35,800 nucleotides of DNA from Streptosporangiaceae bacterium. GTDB lineage: Bacteria > Actinomycetota > Actinomycetes > Streptosporangiales > Streptosporangiaceae. The notes under the pieces were generated by a model. The model saw only the letters and a program-made list of their open reading frames with translations. It ran no database searches and was not told the DNA's origin. A program made the translations under genes and the position numbers. This document shows, one piece after another, positions 7,847 through 16,739 of the stretch (its first letter is position 1; each line of letters opens with the position of its first letter). The DNA lies in contig JAOPYH010000014.1 in NCBI GenBank assembly GCA_025964715.1, forward strand, positions 1 to 35,800, given 5' to 3'.

Positions 7847-8788
7847 TCAGTCCCCGGGCCCGGGTGAAACGCTGGACCCGTTGGCAGGGCGTCGGGGTCC
7901 GCGGCTGCGCAGGTCGGCGACCAGCCGGGCCGTGACCGGGACGTCGAGGCCCTGCCGCTCGGCCGCCCGCAGGACCGCGCCGCCGATCGCGTCCAGTTCC
8001 AGGGCCCGGCCCGCTTCGGCATCGCGCAGCATTGAGGACTTCATCCCCGCGTCGAGCCGTTCGAAGGACCCCAAGATGGCCTCGGCCTCGATGGTCGCGC
8101 CGCAGGCCCGGGCCACTGCGACGGTCTCACGGACCACGGCCAGCATGTCCTCGTGCCGATCGCCGCGGACGGTCCCGACAGGCCCTCCCGCGTGCGTGGT
8201 GAGCAACGCCAGCGGAGCCAGGAACGAGAGTTTGTCCCAGAGGATCGCTGTCTCGTTGCGGCGCACCGCCACCTCCAGGCCGGCCTGCCCGAGCCATTCG
8301 GCGAGCACGTCCAGGCGTTGGTGCGGCGCGGTGCGGCTGGCGAGCTCGATGGCCGCGAACGGGCTGGCGTGCTCGATCTGGCCCGGCGCCACCCGAGCCG
8401 ACTCCACGCGGATCGTGGCGGCGACCACCTGCGGCACGGGATAGCGCGCGCGCAGTGCGGTCATGTGGTCGACTCCGTTGAGCAGCGGGACCACCAGGCC
8501 CTCGCCGAGCACGTCCGGCGGCACCCGATCGAGGGCAGCGCCGAGCGTGGTCTGCTTGACCGCGATCAGGCACGCGTCCACGGGCTCGCTCAGCTGGGTC
8601 CGCGCCTCCACCGGCACGGTGAAGTCACCGTACTTCCGGCTGCGGACCGTGATCCCGCTGTCCCGCAGGGCCTCAGCCGTCTGTGGCCGGGCCAGGATCA
8701 CCACCCGGTGCCCGGCCCGGGCCAGCAGGCCGGCCAGCAGTCCCCCGACGCCGCCGGGGCCGAGCACGGCCACCGTGCCCTTCGTCAT
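7847..8788 (-). CDS. ketopantoate reductase-family protein (PanE/ApbA-like)
   Basis: A 313-residue NADPH-dependent reductase. The N-terminal Rossmann motif is VAVLGPGGVGGLLAGLLARAGH, CLIAVKQTT follows, and LLNGVDHM holds the conserved Asn. The C-terminal helical domain includes WDKLSFLAPLALLT. The classic reaction reduces 2-dehydropantoate to pantoate for coenzyme A synthesis. Many actinomycetes carry several paralogues of unclear substrate, so pantoate is only the default. The ATG at 8788 and the GTG at 8794 compete, as GGAGG sits 10 and 4 bases before them respectively. It is divergent from the MFS exporter with about 60 bases between. Confidence 0.85.
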   Translation of the reverse strand: MTKGTVAVLGPGGVGGLLAGLLARAGHRVVILARPQTAEALRDSGITVRSRKYGDFTVPVEARTQLSEPVDACLIAVKQTTLGAALDRVPPDVLGEGLVVPLLNGVDHMTALRARYPVPQVVAATIRVESARVAPGQIEHASPFAAIELASRTAPHQRLDVLAEWLGQAGLEVAVRRNETAILWDKLSFLAPLALLTTHAGGPVGTVRGDRHEDMLAVVRETVAVARACGATIEAEAILGSFERLDAGMKSSMLRDAEAGRALELDAIGGAVLRAAERQGLDVPVTARLVADLRSRGPRRPANGSSVSPGPGD

Positions 8789-8850
8789 CTTCACGTTGCC
8801 TCCACCATCGTCGTCGATCTGGCGATGAACCACTCATATACCGTGTCTGC

Positions 8851-10164
8851 GTGGCATTGGGAAAGGACTACCAGAAACGCGACTCCGCACTCCCGGCCAC
8901 TGATCCGCCCCCGGTTCCGGGGAGGCTGCGACGGGTCGCCCGGGCGTCCCTCGCCGACATCACTCCCTTGCGCACGAGCCCGGCGTACCGGCGGCTGTGG
9001 TTCGGCCACACCGTCTCCTCCATCGGCCAGCAGATGACCGCCATCGCGGTCTCGGTGCAGGTCTACGACCTCACCCGATCGACCTTCGCCACCGGCTTGG
9101 TGGGCCTGTTCTCCCTGGTCCCGCTAGTGGTGTTCGGCCTGTACGGCGGGGCCATCGCCGACACCGTGGACCGTCGCATACTCGGCCTCCTGGGTTCTCT
9201 GGGGCTGGCTGTGTCCTCCGCCGTCCTGGCGCTGCAGGCCACACTGGGCTGGCGCCAGGTCGCCGTGATGTACGGCGTGGTGGCGTTGCAGGCGGTCTTC
9301 TACGCGGTGAGCTCACCCGCCCGGTCCTCCATGATCCCCAAGCTCGTCCCGGCCGGGCAGTTGCCCGCGGCCAACGCGCTCGCGAGCGTGAGCATGAGCC
9401 TCGGCATGACCGCCGGGCCGATGCTGGGCGGGGTCCTCATCGGGCTCTGGGGCTACCAGGCCGCGTATCTCGTGGACACGGTCGCCTTCACCGCCACGAT
9501 CTACGCCATGTGGCGGCTGCCCGCTATGCGCCCGGAGGCCGACCGCAGCGGGCGCGCGTCGGTTCTCCAAGGCCTGCGGTTCCTGCGGGATCGGCCGAAC
9601 CTGAGGATGAGCTTCCTGGCCGATCTCGTGGCCATGATCTTCGGTATGCCCCGGGCGCTCTTCCCGGCCATCGCGGTGGGCTTCTATGCCGGCGACGCCC
9701 GTACGGTCGGACTGCTCGCCTCCGCACCGGCCGTCGGTTCCCTGGCGGGCGCGCTGTTCTCCGGATGGGTCGGCAAGGTGCACCGGCACGGATTCGCTGT
9801 CGTGTGCTCTGTCCTCGCGTGGGGGCTGGCCATCGCCGGGTTCGGGCTCGTACGGAACCTCTGGCTCGGGCTTGTGCTCCTCGCGGCCGCGGGCTGCGCG
9901 GACACGGCCAGCATGATCTTCCGAAACACGATCATGCAGGTCGCGGCGCCCGACAACATGCGTGGCCGGCTTCAGGGGATCTTCATGGTCGTGGTCGCGG
10001 GAGGTCCGCGGCTCGGCGACTTCGAGTCCGGGTCCGTGGCCCAGCTCACCTCACCGGCCTTCTCCGCCGTCAGTGGCGGCCTGGCCTGCGTGGGGGCGAT
10101 GCTCCTGCTGACGGCCCGCTGGCCCGGGTTCCTCCGTTACGACGCGCGCAGCCCGTCACCCTGA
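8851..10164 (+). CDS. MFS exporter (EntS-like)
   Basis: A 437-residue major facilitator protein with about twelve membrane segments. The beginning, TSPAYRRLWFGHTVSSIGQQMTAIAVSVQVYDLT, is typical of the EntS/DHA3 exporter branch. GGAIADTVDRR in the loop after TM2 is the family signature loop. Members export siderophores, macrolides or other small molecules by proton antiport; the substrate is not readable here. The GTG at 8851 is the most upstream plausible start, but no ribosome site precedes it, so the message may be leaderless or start a little downstream. It ends 18 bases from the convergent AHSA1 gene. Confidence 0.85.
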   Translation: MALGKDYQKRDSALPATDPPPVPGRLRRVARASLADITPLRTSPAYRRLWFGHTVSSIGQQMTAIAVSVQVYDLTRSTFATGLVGLFSLVPLVVFGLYGGAIADTVDRRILGLLGSLGLAVSSAVLALQATLGWRQVAVMYGVVALQAVFYAVSSPARSSMIPKLVPAGQLPAANALASVSMSLGMTAGPMLGGVLIGLWGYQAAYLVDTVAFTATIYAMWRLPAMRPEADRSGRASVLQGLRFLRDRPNLRMSFLADLVAMIFGMPRALFPAIAVGFYAGDARTVGLLASAPAVGSLAGALFSGWVGKVHRHGFAVVCSVLAWGLAIAGFGLVRNLWLGLVLLAAAGCADTASMIFRNTIMQVAAPDNMRGRLQGIFMVVVAGGPRLGDFESGSVAQLTSPAFSAVSGGLACVGAMLLLTARWPGFLRYDARSPSP

Positions 10165-10182
10165 CCGCCCCCTCGGGGCCGG

Positions 10183-11142
10183 TTAGCCCAGGCGCGAGGC
10201 GTACAGCTCCGTCAGCGCCTCGGTGCGCTCGGCCGGCCAGCGCCGCGGGGATCCGAACAGGGCCGCGAAGAACAGCTCGAGGTGTGTCTGCCAGGCCGCG
10301 AGCGCGGTCGCGCGCAGGCCGGCCAGGGGCGCCGGGACCGTCTGGGTCAGCACGACCCGGGTGCCGGCCTTCGGGTCGGCGACCACCTCCCAGCGGACCC
10401 GCCCGGCCGGTGTCCCGTCGTGCTGCCAGTCGTACTCCAGCAGGTTGGGCGGGCTCACCTGGGTGGCCGGCCCGGCCGCGACGTAGCCGTTGGTGAACCG
10501 CGGCGGGGGCGCTGAGCCCACGGCGGCCAGGACCGGCTCGGCGCCGTCGGCCTCGGTCAGCGCGGCCCAGACCTCCTCGGCCGGTCGCCACACCAGGTCG
10601 AGCTCGAAGCGCAACAGGTGGCCGTCGGGGTGGTCGCGGAACTTGCCCTCGGCCAGCCCGAACCGCTGGATGTAGGAGCCCATCAGTTCGAATATCGGCT
10701 CCGCCGGCTGCCGCGCCGGACGGCCGTCCAGACGCGCCATCAGCCCTGCGAGGCAGGTGTCCCAGCCGGCCGCGTTGCGCCCGGCGGCGGGCCGGCCGCC
10801 GTAGGCCTCGCTCAGGGTGTGGGAGAACACCAGCCGGCAGCCCGTGTCCTCAGGCAGGATCTCCATCCGCAGCACGTCGTCGTTCCAGCGGAACATGAAG
10901 ACCTTCGGCGGATCGAACTCGAGGATCTCGCCCTCCGTCGACTCGTCCTCACCCTCGAAGGTGAACCGCATCGCGGCGCCCACCTCGAGCGCCGTGTCGA
11001 CGCGGGCCGGAAACCAGTGCGCCAGCTCGGCGGGCTCGGTGATCGCCTTCCAGACCGTGTCCGGAGAGTGGGCGAACCGTCGTTCGAGCCGCAGCACCGG
11101 CTGTCCGCCGGTGGTGTCGAGGTTGGCCGGGTCGTGATCCAC
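10183..11142 (-). CDS. tandem AHSA1/SRPBCC domain protein
   Basis: A 319-residue cytosolic protein made of two START-like (SRPBCC) domains of the AHSA1 type. The first (about residues 15-160) opens with LERRFAHSPDTVWKAITEPA. The second (about 185-319) opens with LLRFELDLVWRPAEEVWAALT. Single-domain relatives bind hydrophobic ligands or act in stress responses, but a specific role cannot be given. The GTG at 11142 has AAGGA seven bases upstream. The reading frame stays open far upstream only because of GC bias; that part overlaps the acyl-CoA ligase gene out of frame. The gene lies 71 bases downstream of the ligase on the same strand. Confidence 0.82.
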   Translation of the reverse strand: MDHDPANLDTTGGQPVLRLERRFAHSPDTVWKAITEPAELAHWFPARVDTALEVGAAMRFTFEGEDESTEGEILEFDPPKVFMFRWNDDVLRMEILPEDTGCRLVFSHTLSEAYGGRPAAGRNAAGWDTCLAGLMARLDGRPARQPAEPIFELMGSYIQRFGLAEGKFRDHPDGHLLRFELDLVWRPAEEVWAALTEADGAEPVLAAVGSAPPPRFTNGYVAAGPATQVSPPNLLEYDWQHDGTPAGRVRWEVVADPKAGTRVVLTQTVPAPLAGLRATALAAWQTHLELFFAALFGSPRRWPAERTEALTELYASRLG

Positions 11143-11213
11143 GGGTGGTCCTTCCGGTAGGTGCCGTGATGGCAATATAACCGGAACGGCATACACGCTG
11201 CAATGCGCGGTGC

Positions 11214-12755
11214 TCAGGGCTGGGTGGGGCCCATGCCGTACTCCGCGGACAGCAGCCGCTTGTAGAGCTTGCCGGTGGGGTGACGGGGGAGTGTGGCGCG
11301 GAAGTCGACCGTGCGGGGGCACTTGTAGTGCGCGAGCCGCTCCCGGCAGTAGTGGATCAGCTCGGCGGCCAGCGCGTCGCCGGCGTCGGCCATCGAGGCC
11401 GGCTGCACGACGGCCTTGACCTGCTCGCCCATCTCCTCGTCCGGCACGCCGATCACCGCGACATCGGCGACCTTGGGGTGGACCGCCAGGAGGTTCTCGA
11501 CCTCCTGGGGGTAGATGTTCACGCCGCCAGAGATGATCATGTGGGACCTGCGGTCGGTCAGGTAGATGAAGCCCTCGTCGTCCACGTAGCCGATGTCGCC
11601 GAGGGTGCTCCAGCCACGCCCGCGCGGGTCCCGGGAGGCCGCCGTCTTCGCCGGGTCGCCGTGGTATTCGAACTCGGAGCCGCCGCCGAAGTAGAGGATG
11701 CCGATCTGGCCGGCGGGAAGCTCGTCGCCGCTGTCGTCGCATACGTGGACCTGTCCCAGCAACGGGCGGCCCACCGTGCCCTTGTGGCCGAGCCAGGCGG
11801 CGCTGTCGGTGTAGACGAAACAGTTGCCCTCGGTGCCGGCGTAGTACTCGTGCAGGATCGGCCCCCACCAGTCGATCATCTGCTCCTTGACCGGCACCGG
11901 GCACGGCGCCGCGGCGTGGACCGCGAAGCGCAGGCTGGACAGGTCATAGGCGGTACGGGTCTGCTCCGGCAGCCGCAGCATCCGGATGAACATCGTCGGC
12001 ACCCACTGGCTGTGGGTCACCCGGTGCTCCTGGATCGCCGCGAGCGCCGCCTCTGGATCGAACCGCTCCATCACCACGACGGCGCCGCCGAGGCGCTGGA
12101 AGACCATCGAGTAACGGAGCGGCGCGGCGTGGTAGAGCGGCGCTGGAGACAGGTAGACCGGGCTGTCGCCCGGGTCGAACAGCATGCTGATCAGGGTGTA
12201 CAGCCCGCCGGGGGTCCCGATCGGCGACAGCGGCAGCGGTGGCTTGACCCCCTTGGGCCGTCCCGTCGTGCCCGATGAATAGAGCATGTCCATGCCCTCG
12301 ACCTGCTCCGGGAGGGGAGCGGCGTCGACCGAGGCCACGGCCTCCTCGTAGGAGGAGAACCCGGGAACGGCCGCGTCGAGCATCAGCCGGAGGGGCACTC
12401 CTGGCGTGTCGGCGGCGACCTTTTCCGCGACGGCCGACACGGCGGCCGAGGCGATGAACGCCTTGGCCTCGCAGTTGTCCACGATGTAGGCCGCCTCGGC
12501 CGCACCCAGGCGGGTGCCCACGGGCGTGTAGTAGAGGCCGGAGCGCTGAGCCGCCCAAGCGACGGCCAGGAACTCCCAGCGGTTCTCCAGCATGAAGGCG
12601 ATGTGGTCACCAGGTCGCAGGCCAGCCGCGCAGAGCACCTGTGCCAGCCGGTTGGAGGCCGCGTCCAGCTCCGCGTACGTGACGACCTTGCCGGAGCCGG
12701 CCATGATCACGGCAGGCCTGTCGGGATGCTCGGCTGCTACCGATCCGAGGTGCAT
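11214..12755 (-). CDS. AMP-dependent acyl-CoA synthetase (FadD-like)
   Basis: A 513-residue ANL-superfamily enzyme that activates a carboxylic or fatty acid to its CoA thioester through an acyl-adenylate. Motifs in order are the P-loop-like YSSGTTGRPKG (about residues 159-169), YYAGTEGN, GWSTLGDIGYVDDEGFIYLTDR (given here in two parts: GWSTLGDIGYVD and DEGFIYLTDR), the hinge and A8 region GGVNIYPQEVEN, and the A10 lysine region HPTGKLYKR. The ATG at 12755 is preferred to the TTG at 12803 because GAGGAG lies ten bases before it and the protein then starts MHLGSVAAEHPDRPAV, as in the family. Chain length and pathway are unknown. Confidence 0.88.
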   Translation of the reverse strand: MHLGSVAAEHPDRPAVIMAGSGKVVTYAELDAASNRLAQVLCAAGLRPGDHIAFMLENRWEFLAVAWAAQRSGLYYTPVGTRLGAAEAAYIVDNCEAKAFIASAAVSAVAEKVAADTPGVPLRLMLDAAVPGFSSYEEAVASVDAAPLPEQVEGMDMLYSSGTTGRPKGVKPPLPLSPIGTPGGLYTLISMLFDPGDSPVYLSPAPLYHAAPLRYSMVFQRLGGAVVVMERFDPEAALAAIQEHRVTHSQWVPTMFIRMLRLPEQTRTAYDLSSLRFAVHAAAPCPVPVKEQMIDWWGPILHEYYAGTEGNCFVYTDSAAWLGHKGTVGRPLLGQVHVCDDSGDELPAGQIGILYFGGGSEFEYHGDPAKTAASRDPRGRGWSTLGDIGYVDDEGFIYLTDRRSHMIISGGVNIYPQEVENLLAVHPKVADVAVIGVPDEEMGEQVKAVVQPASMADAGDALAAELIHYCRERLAHYKCPRTVDFRATLPRHPTGKLYKRLLSAEYGMGPTQP

Positions 12756-12805
12756 CAGCGCGAATCTCCTCGTCAGAGGCGGGGCGAGCGATGCGTCGGA
12801 CAATA

Positions 12806-12821
12806 GAATCCAATTCGATTC
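12806..12821. promoter_or_regulatory. inverted repeat upstream of the acyl-CoA ligase
   Basis: GAATC (12806-12810) and GATTC (12817-12821) flank six bases, in an AT-rich patch 50-65 bases upstream of the ligase ATG. It could be a repressor site such as TetR or GntR proteins use in fatty-acid gene control. No regulator gene is adjacent. Confidence 0.35.
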
Positions 12822-12917
12822 AGGGTCAAGGGCCGGCGGGCGCCGCCGTGGCCCGGCTCTCCCTCACCCGTGGGCGGTGCCCCGGTGGAAGTACCGTCGG
12901 GGATGACCGACCCCCTC

Positions 12918-12946
12918 TTGACATCCTGTCATTACAGGGCGACAGT
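12918..12946 (+). promoter_or_regulatory. promoter and operator of the sugar ABC operon
   Basis: A perfect -35, TTGACA (12918-12923), is followed after 17 bases by GACAGT (12941-12946), a fair -10. Overlapping the promoter are the palindromes GACATCCTGTC (12920-12930) and CCTGT-CATT-ACAGG (12925-12938). The core GATGTC/GACATC also occurs upstream of the SIS and APC genes, so this is a likely GntR operator placed to block RNA polymerase. The start codon is 60 bases downstream. Confidence 0.55.
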
Positions 12947-13005
12947 ATCTTCACTCGGCGGCAGCTAGCCGACCCAGCCCACACTCACCGTCTCAAGGAC
13001 CCCCT

Positions 13006-14037
13006 ATGGCCCGTATCCGTTATGTCTCCACCGGGGTAGCCATCGCCATCGCCGTCATCGCGGTCGTGGCCGGGCTCACCGCAGGTAAGGCCGCCTTCGG
13101 CGGCGGTGACTCCGGCTCCGGCGGCGCCTCGCGCGCCGGCACCGGACCCAAGATCGACGTCATCACGAAGGCGACCGACTCGGAGTTCTGGCAGTCGATG
13201 CTGGCCGGCTCCAAGAAGGCCGGCCAGGACTTCGGCGTCCGGCTGATCCTGTCCGGTCCGACGTCCGAGACCGACATCGACGGTCAGGTCAAGCTGGTCG
13301 AGAACTCGATTTCGCGGGGCGCGGACGCAATCGTGCTGGCCTCCAACTCCTCCAGCGCGCTGAACGGGGTCGTGAAGCGGGCCAGGGCTCAGGGGATCAA
13401 GGTGATAACGGTGGACAACGCCATCACCACCCAGGCCGAGGGGTTCATCGGAACCGACAACATCAAGGCCGGGCAGCAGGCGGGCGAGCGCATGTGCTCG
13501 CTGATCGAGGGCAACGGCAAAGCCGACGGCAAGATCATCCACGAGAGCTCGGTCTCCGGCCAGCAGGTGCTCGTGGACCGTTTCACCGGGTTCAAGGAGG
13601 GACTGGCCAAGGACTGCCCCAAGGCCGAGATCGTCCAGTCCCTGGTCAACGACAACGACATCAACAAGGCCGTCGGCCAGGTCGGCAACGTGCTGAGCAG
13701 CCGGCCCGACGTCGTCGGCGTGTTCGCGGACAACAACACCTCGGGCACCGGAGCGGCACGCGCGATCAAGGAGAAGAACGCCGGCGGCCGGGTCGCCGCT
13801 GTGGCCTTCGACTCCGACCCGGCCGAGGTGGACGGGGTCCGCAGTGGCACGCTGAGCGCCATCATCGTGCAGAACCCCTATTTCTTCGGCTACCAGGGCG
13901 TGGCCGAGGCTTTCATGGCGGTGCGCGGCAGCACTCCGCCGGTGAATCTCGACCCCGGCGCGGTCGTCATCGACAAGTCGATGGTCGACAAGCCCGAGTT
14001 CTCGCAGCTGCTCAACCCGCCCAAGACCAAGGGCTGA
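13006..14037 (+). CDS. ribose-type sugar ABC transporter, substrate-binding protein
   Basis: A 343-residue periplasmic-binding-protein-4 (RbsB-like) protein. Residues 10-28 form a hydrophobic export signal or anchor (TGVAIAIAVIAVVAGLTAG) with no lipobox Cys, so it is probably secreted or membrane-tethered by its N-terminus. The binding fold starts with KIDVITKATDSEFWQSMLAG; typical internal stretches are ADAIVLASNSS and GVFADNNTSGTGAARAI. It captures a sugar or sugar derivative and delivers it to the permease. It is the first gene of a three-gene operon, three bases before the ATPase ATG. The nearby kinase/deglycase genes suggest an Amadori sugar or its product as ligand, which is an inference. 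Confidence 0.9.
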   Translation: MARIRYVSTGVAIAIAVIAVVAGLTAGKAAFGGGDSGSGGASRAGTGPKIDVITKATDSEFWQSMLAGSKKAGQDFGVRLILSGPTSETDIDGQVKLVENSISRGADAIVLASNSSSALNGVVKRARAQGIKVITVDNAITTQAEGFIGTDNIKAGQQAGERMCSLIEGNGKADGKIIHESSVSGQQVLVDRFTGFKEGLAKDCPKAEIVQSLVNDNDINKAVGQVGNVLSSRPDVVGVFADNNTSGTGAARAIKEKNAGGRVAAVAFDSDPAEVDGVRSGTLSAIIVQNPYFFGYQGVAEAFMAVRGSTPPVNLDPGAVVIDKSMVDKPEFSQLLNPPKTKG

Positions 14038-14040
14038 TCC

Positions 14041-15621
14041 ATGCCGACAACCGAAACGGCCGCGCGAGAGGCCTCCCCGGGCGACGCGGCACCGGTGCTG
14101 AGCCTGCGTGGGATCAGCAAGGAGTACGGGCCGGTCCGCGCCCTCGACGGCGTGAATCTGGACCTGTACCCAGGTTCGGTGCACTGCCTGGCCGGGGAGA
14201 ACGGCGCGGGCAAGTCCACGTTGATCAAGATCCTCACCGGCGCCGTACAGCGTGACGGCGGGGACTATGCCATCGAGGAGCGGCAGCTGCGCCGGGGCCT
14301 GACGCCCACGGAGGCGCGGACCGCCGGGGTCGGTGTCGTCTACCAGGAGCTCAGCCTGCTGCCCGAGCTGACCGTGGCCGACAACCTCTGTATGGGGGCC
14401 TTCCCCTCCCATGCCGGGGTCGTCGACCGGCGCGGACAGCGGGACTCGGCACGCGCCATGCTGGACCGGGTCGGCCTCGCCGGCCTGGACCTGGATCTGA
14501 CCGTCGGCGAGCTCCCCACGGCGACACGGCAGCTCGTGGAGATCGCCAGGGTGCTCGCTCGCGAGGCCAAGGTCGTCATCTTCGACGAACCCACCACGGC
14601 ACTCTCGGCCGAGGAGGCCGACGCGCTGCTCGCCAGGATCACCGCGCTGCGCGCAGACGGTGTGGCGGTGTTGTACATCTCGCACCGCCTCGAGGAGATG
14701 TTCGCCATCGGCGACACGGTGACCGTGCTGCGCGATGGGGCCCATGTCCTCACCCAACCGATCTCCGACTTCGACGAGGACTCGCTCATCGCGGCGATGG
14801 TCGGCCGTACGATCTCCAACCTCTACCCGGGAGTGCGGAGCCGGCCCGGGCAGGCCCGGCTGGAGGTTCGGGGCCTGCGGCCGCTGGGCTTCCCCGAACC
14901 CGCGGACCTGACGGTGCGCGGCGGCGAGATCGTCGGCCTGGCAGGGCTCCTCGGCTCCGGCCGCAGCGAACTCCTCCGCGCCGTCTTCGGCGCCGACCCG
15001 GTCACCGGCGGGCAGGTGCTGGTGGACGGCGCCGCGGTGCCGGCCGGCTCGACCCGCGCCGCCGCACGGCGGGGCATCGGCCTGCTGACCGAGGACCGCA
15101 AGGAGTCCGGGCTGCTCCCGGAGCTCAGCATCGAGGAGAACATCGCGGTCGCGAGCTGGCGGAGGGCATCGTCTCGTGGCCTCGTCCGGCGTGGCCGGCT
15201 GCGCCGGCATGTCGAGGCCGCCACCGATGGCCTGCGGCTGCGCTTCGGCGACTGGTCCGAGCCGGTGTCGTCGCTGTCCGGAGGCAACCAGCAGAAGGTG
15301 CTCATCGCACGCTGGCGGGCGCTGGACGCGAAAGTCCTGCTGCTGGACGAGCCCACCAAGGGCGTGGACGTCGGCGCGAAGGCCGACATCTACCAGATCG
15401 TGGCCGACCTGGCCGCGTCCGGCATGGCCATCGTCGTGGTCTCGTCCTACCTGCCCGAGCTCCTCGGCCTGTGCGACCGCGTGGTCGTGGTCAAGGAGCG
15501 GCGGCTCGTGGCCGACATCAGCTCTGCCGAGGCCACCGAAGAGGAGGTGCTCCGCCTGGCCAGCCCCACCGGCGGTGCGGCGTCCGGGGCGCACGAACCT
15601 GATCCTGGAGAATCTCAATGA
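14041..15621 (+). CDS. ribose-type sugar ABC transporter, double ATPase
   Basis: A 526-residue RbsA/MglA-type ATPase with two nucleotide-binding domains in one chain. The first has Walker A GENGAGKST (residues 52-60) and Walker B VVIFDEPTTAL. Its signature region reads LPTATRQLVEIAR, the usual RbsA-like departure from LSGGQ. The second has the degenerate Walker A GLLGSGRSE typical of this family, an intact LSGGNQQK and Walker B VLLLDEPTKGVD. It powers import through the downstream permease. Its stop overlaps the permease ATG (ATGA, 15618-15621), indicating translational coupling. Confidence 0.93.
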   Translation: MPTTETAAREASPGDAAPVLSLRGISKEYGPVRALDGVNLDLYPGSVHCLAGENGAGKSTLIKILTGAVQRDGGDYAIEERQLRRGLTPTEARTAGVGVVYQELSLLPELTVADNLCMGAFPSHAGVVDRRGQRDSARAMLDRVGLAGLDLDLTVGELPTATRQLVEIARVLAREAKVVIFDEPTTALSAEEADALLARITALRADGVAVLYISHRLEEMFAIGDTVTVLRDGAHVLTQPISDFDEDSLIAAMVGRTISNLYPGVRSRPGQARLEVRGLRPLGFPEPADLTVRGGEIVGLAGLLGSGRSELLRAVFGADPVTGGQVLVDGAAVPAGSTRAAARRGIGLLTEDRKESGLLPELSIEENIAVASWRRASSRGLVRRGRLRRHVEAATDGLRLRFGDWSEPVSSLSGGNQQKVLIARWRALDAKVLLLDEPTKGVDVGAKADIYQIVADLAASGMAIVVVSSYLPELLGLCDRVVVVKERRLVADISSAEATEEEVLRLASPTGGAASGAHEPDPGESQ

Positions 15622-16655
15622 CCGATGTCACGAGCGCGCCGCCGAGCAAGGCGCGCGGCGGAAAGACCCGCCGTGAGCCCGAGGACGCTGAGATCCTGCG
15701 GCTCGGGCAGGTCTTCCGCAGAGGGCTGGGCGGGATCCCGATCCTGCTGGTGCTCGGGTTCGCGCTGAGCCTCGCTTCTGATGTGTTCCTCACCGGCACC
15801 AACCTGGACAACCTCGGCCGCCAGGTGTCGATTTACGCGATCCTCGGCGTCGGCCAGCTCCTGGTCATCCTCACCGCTGGCATCGACCTGTCGGTCGGTT
15901 CGGTGGTCGGCATCGCCGGAGTCGTCGCCGCCAAGGCGGTGTTCGACACCAGCGGCGGGCTGCCGATCGTGTGGGCCGTGCTGCTGGCGCTCGCAGTGGG
16001 CGCGCTGGCCGGGCTGATCAACGGTGTGCTCGTCGCCGTCGTCCGGCTGCCACCGTTCATCGTCACGCTCGGCATGATGGGCATCGCCCGCGGGGCCACC
16101 CTGCTCACCACGGGTGGCCGGACCGTGCAGCCGCTACCGGACGGGTTCTCCGCACTCGCCGCCGGCTCGGTCTTCGGCGTGGCCAACCTGACCTGGCTCA
16201 TGCTGATCGTCACCGCCGTGATGGCCTTCCTGCTGCGCCGTACGGTGTGGGGCCGCTACCTGTACGCGGTCGGCTCGAACGCCGAGTCGGCCCGGCTCAC
16301 CGGCGTGCCCGTACGGGCGGTGCAGATCAGCGCCTACACGGTGAGCGGTCTGCTCGCCGCGCTGGCCGGGCTGCTGCTGGCCTCCCGGCTGGGCAACGGC
16401 GTTCCGTCGGCGGGCACCGGCTATGAGCTCCAGGCGATCGCGGCCTGCGTCATCGGCGGCGCGAGCCTGTTCGGCGCGCGGGGCACGGCACTCGGCGCAC
16501 TGGTCGGAGCGCTCATCGTGGGCATGCTCGACAACGGCGGCACGCTGCTGGGCATCGACCCGTTCTGGCTGCAGATCCTCACCGGGGTGCTGATCCTCGC
16601 GGCCGTGGCCGCCGAGCACCTGCAGAACCTGCGCCGCAAGAGCGTGAGCCGCTGA
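15618..16655 (+). CDS. ribose-type sugar ABC transporter, permease
   Basis: A 345-residue RbsC-like permease of the branched-chain/ribose permease family with about ten membrane segments. It has the characteristic stretches GIDLSVGSVVGIAGVVAAK and PFIVTLGMMGIARG, and AIAACVIGGASLFGARGT near the C-terminus, which is the conserved contact loop of the family. The N-terminal 35 residues are hydrophilic. It forms the import channel as a dimer with the ATPase. It is the last gene of the operon, followed by a strong hairpin. Confidence 0.92.
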   Translation: MTDVTSAPPSKARGGKTRREPEDAEILRLGQVFRRGLGGIPILLVLGFALSLASDVFLTGTNLDNLGRQVSIYAILGVGQLLVILTAGIDLSVGSVVGIAGVVAAKAVFDTSGGLPIVWAVLLALAVGALAGLINGVLVAVVRLPPFIVTLGMMGIARGATLLTTGGRTVQPLPDGFSALAAGSVFGVANLTWLMLIVTAVMAFLLRRTVWGRYLYAVGSNAESARLTGVPVRAVQISAYTVSGLLAALAGLLLASRLGNGVPSAGTGYELQAIAACVIGGASLFGARGTALGALVGALIVGMLDNGGTLLGIDPFWLQILTGVLILAAVAAEHLQNLRRKSVSR

Positions 16656-16675
16656 CGGCGGCACGCGCGCAGTTG

Positions 16676-16719
16676 ACGTGAAGGATCCTGGTCGCCATGA
16701 GCGCCAGGATCCTTCACGT
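16676..16719. terminator. bidirectional hairpin terminator
   Basis: A perfect 16-bp inverted repeat (arms 16676-16691 and 16704-16719, beginning ACGTGAAGGATCC) with a 12-nt loop sits between the convergent permease and GntR genes. It starts 20 bases after the permease stop and ends 20 bases before the GntR stop. No T run is present on either side. Confidence 0.75.
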
Positions 16720-16739
16720 TGAGAGCCGCCTGGTCCGGG

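Noticed and set aside
11143-11904. N-terminal extension of the AHSA1 protein to 573 residues
   Set aside because: It is out-of-frame sequence of the acyl-CoA ligase gene. The GTG at 11142 with AAGGA upstream gives a normal protein.
12985-15618. 877-codon open frame on the minus strand opposite the ABC transporter genes
   Set aside because: It is the antisense shadow of two clear, conserved plus-strand genes in GC-rich DNA and shows no family motifs of its own.
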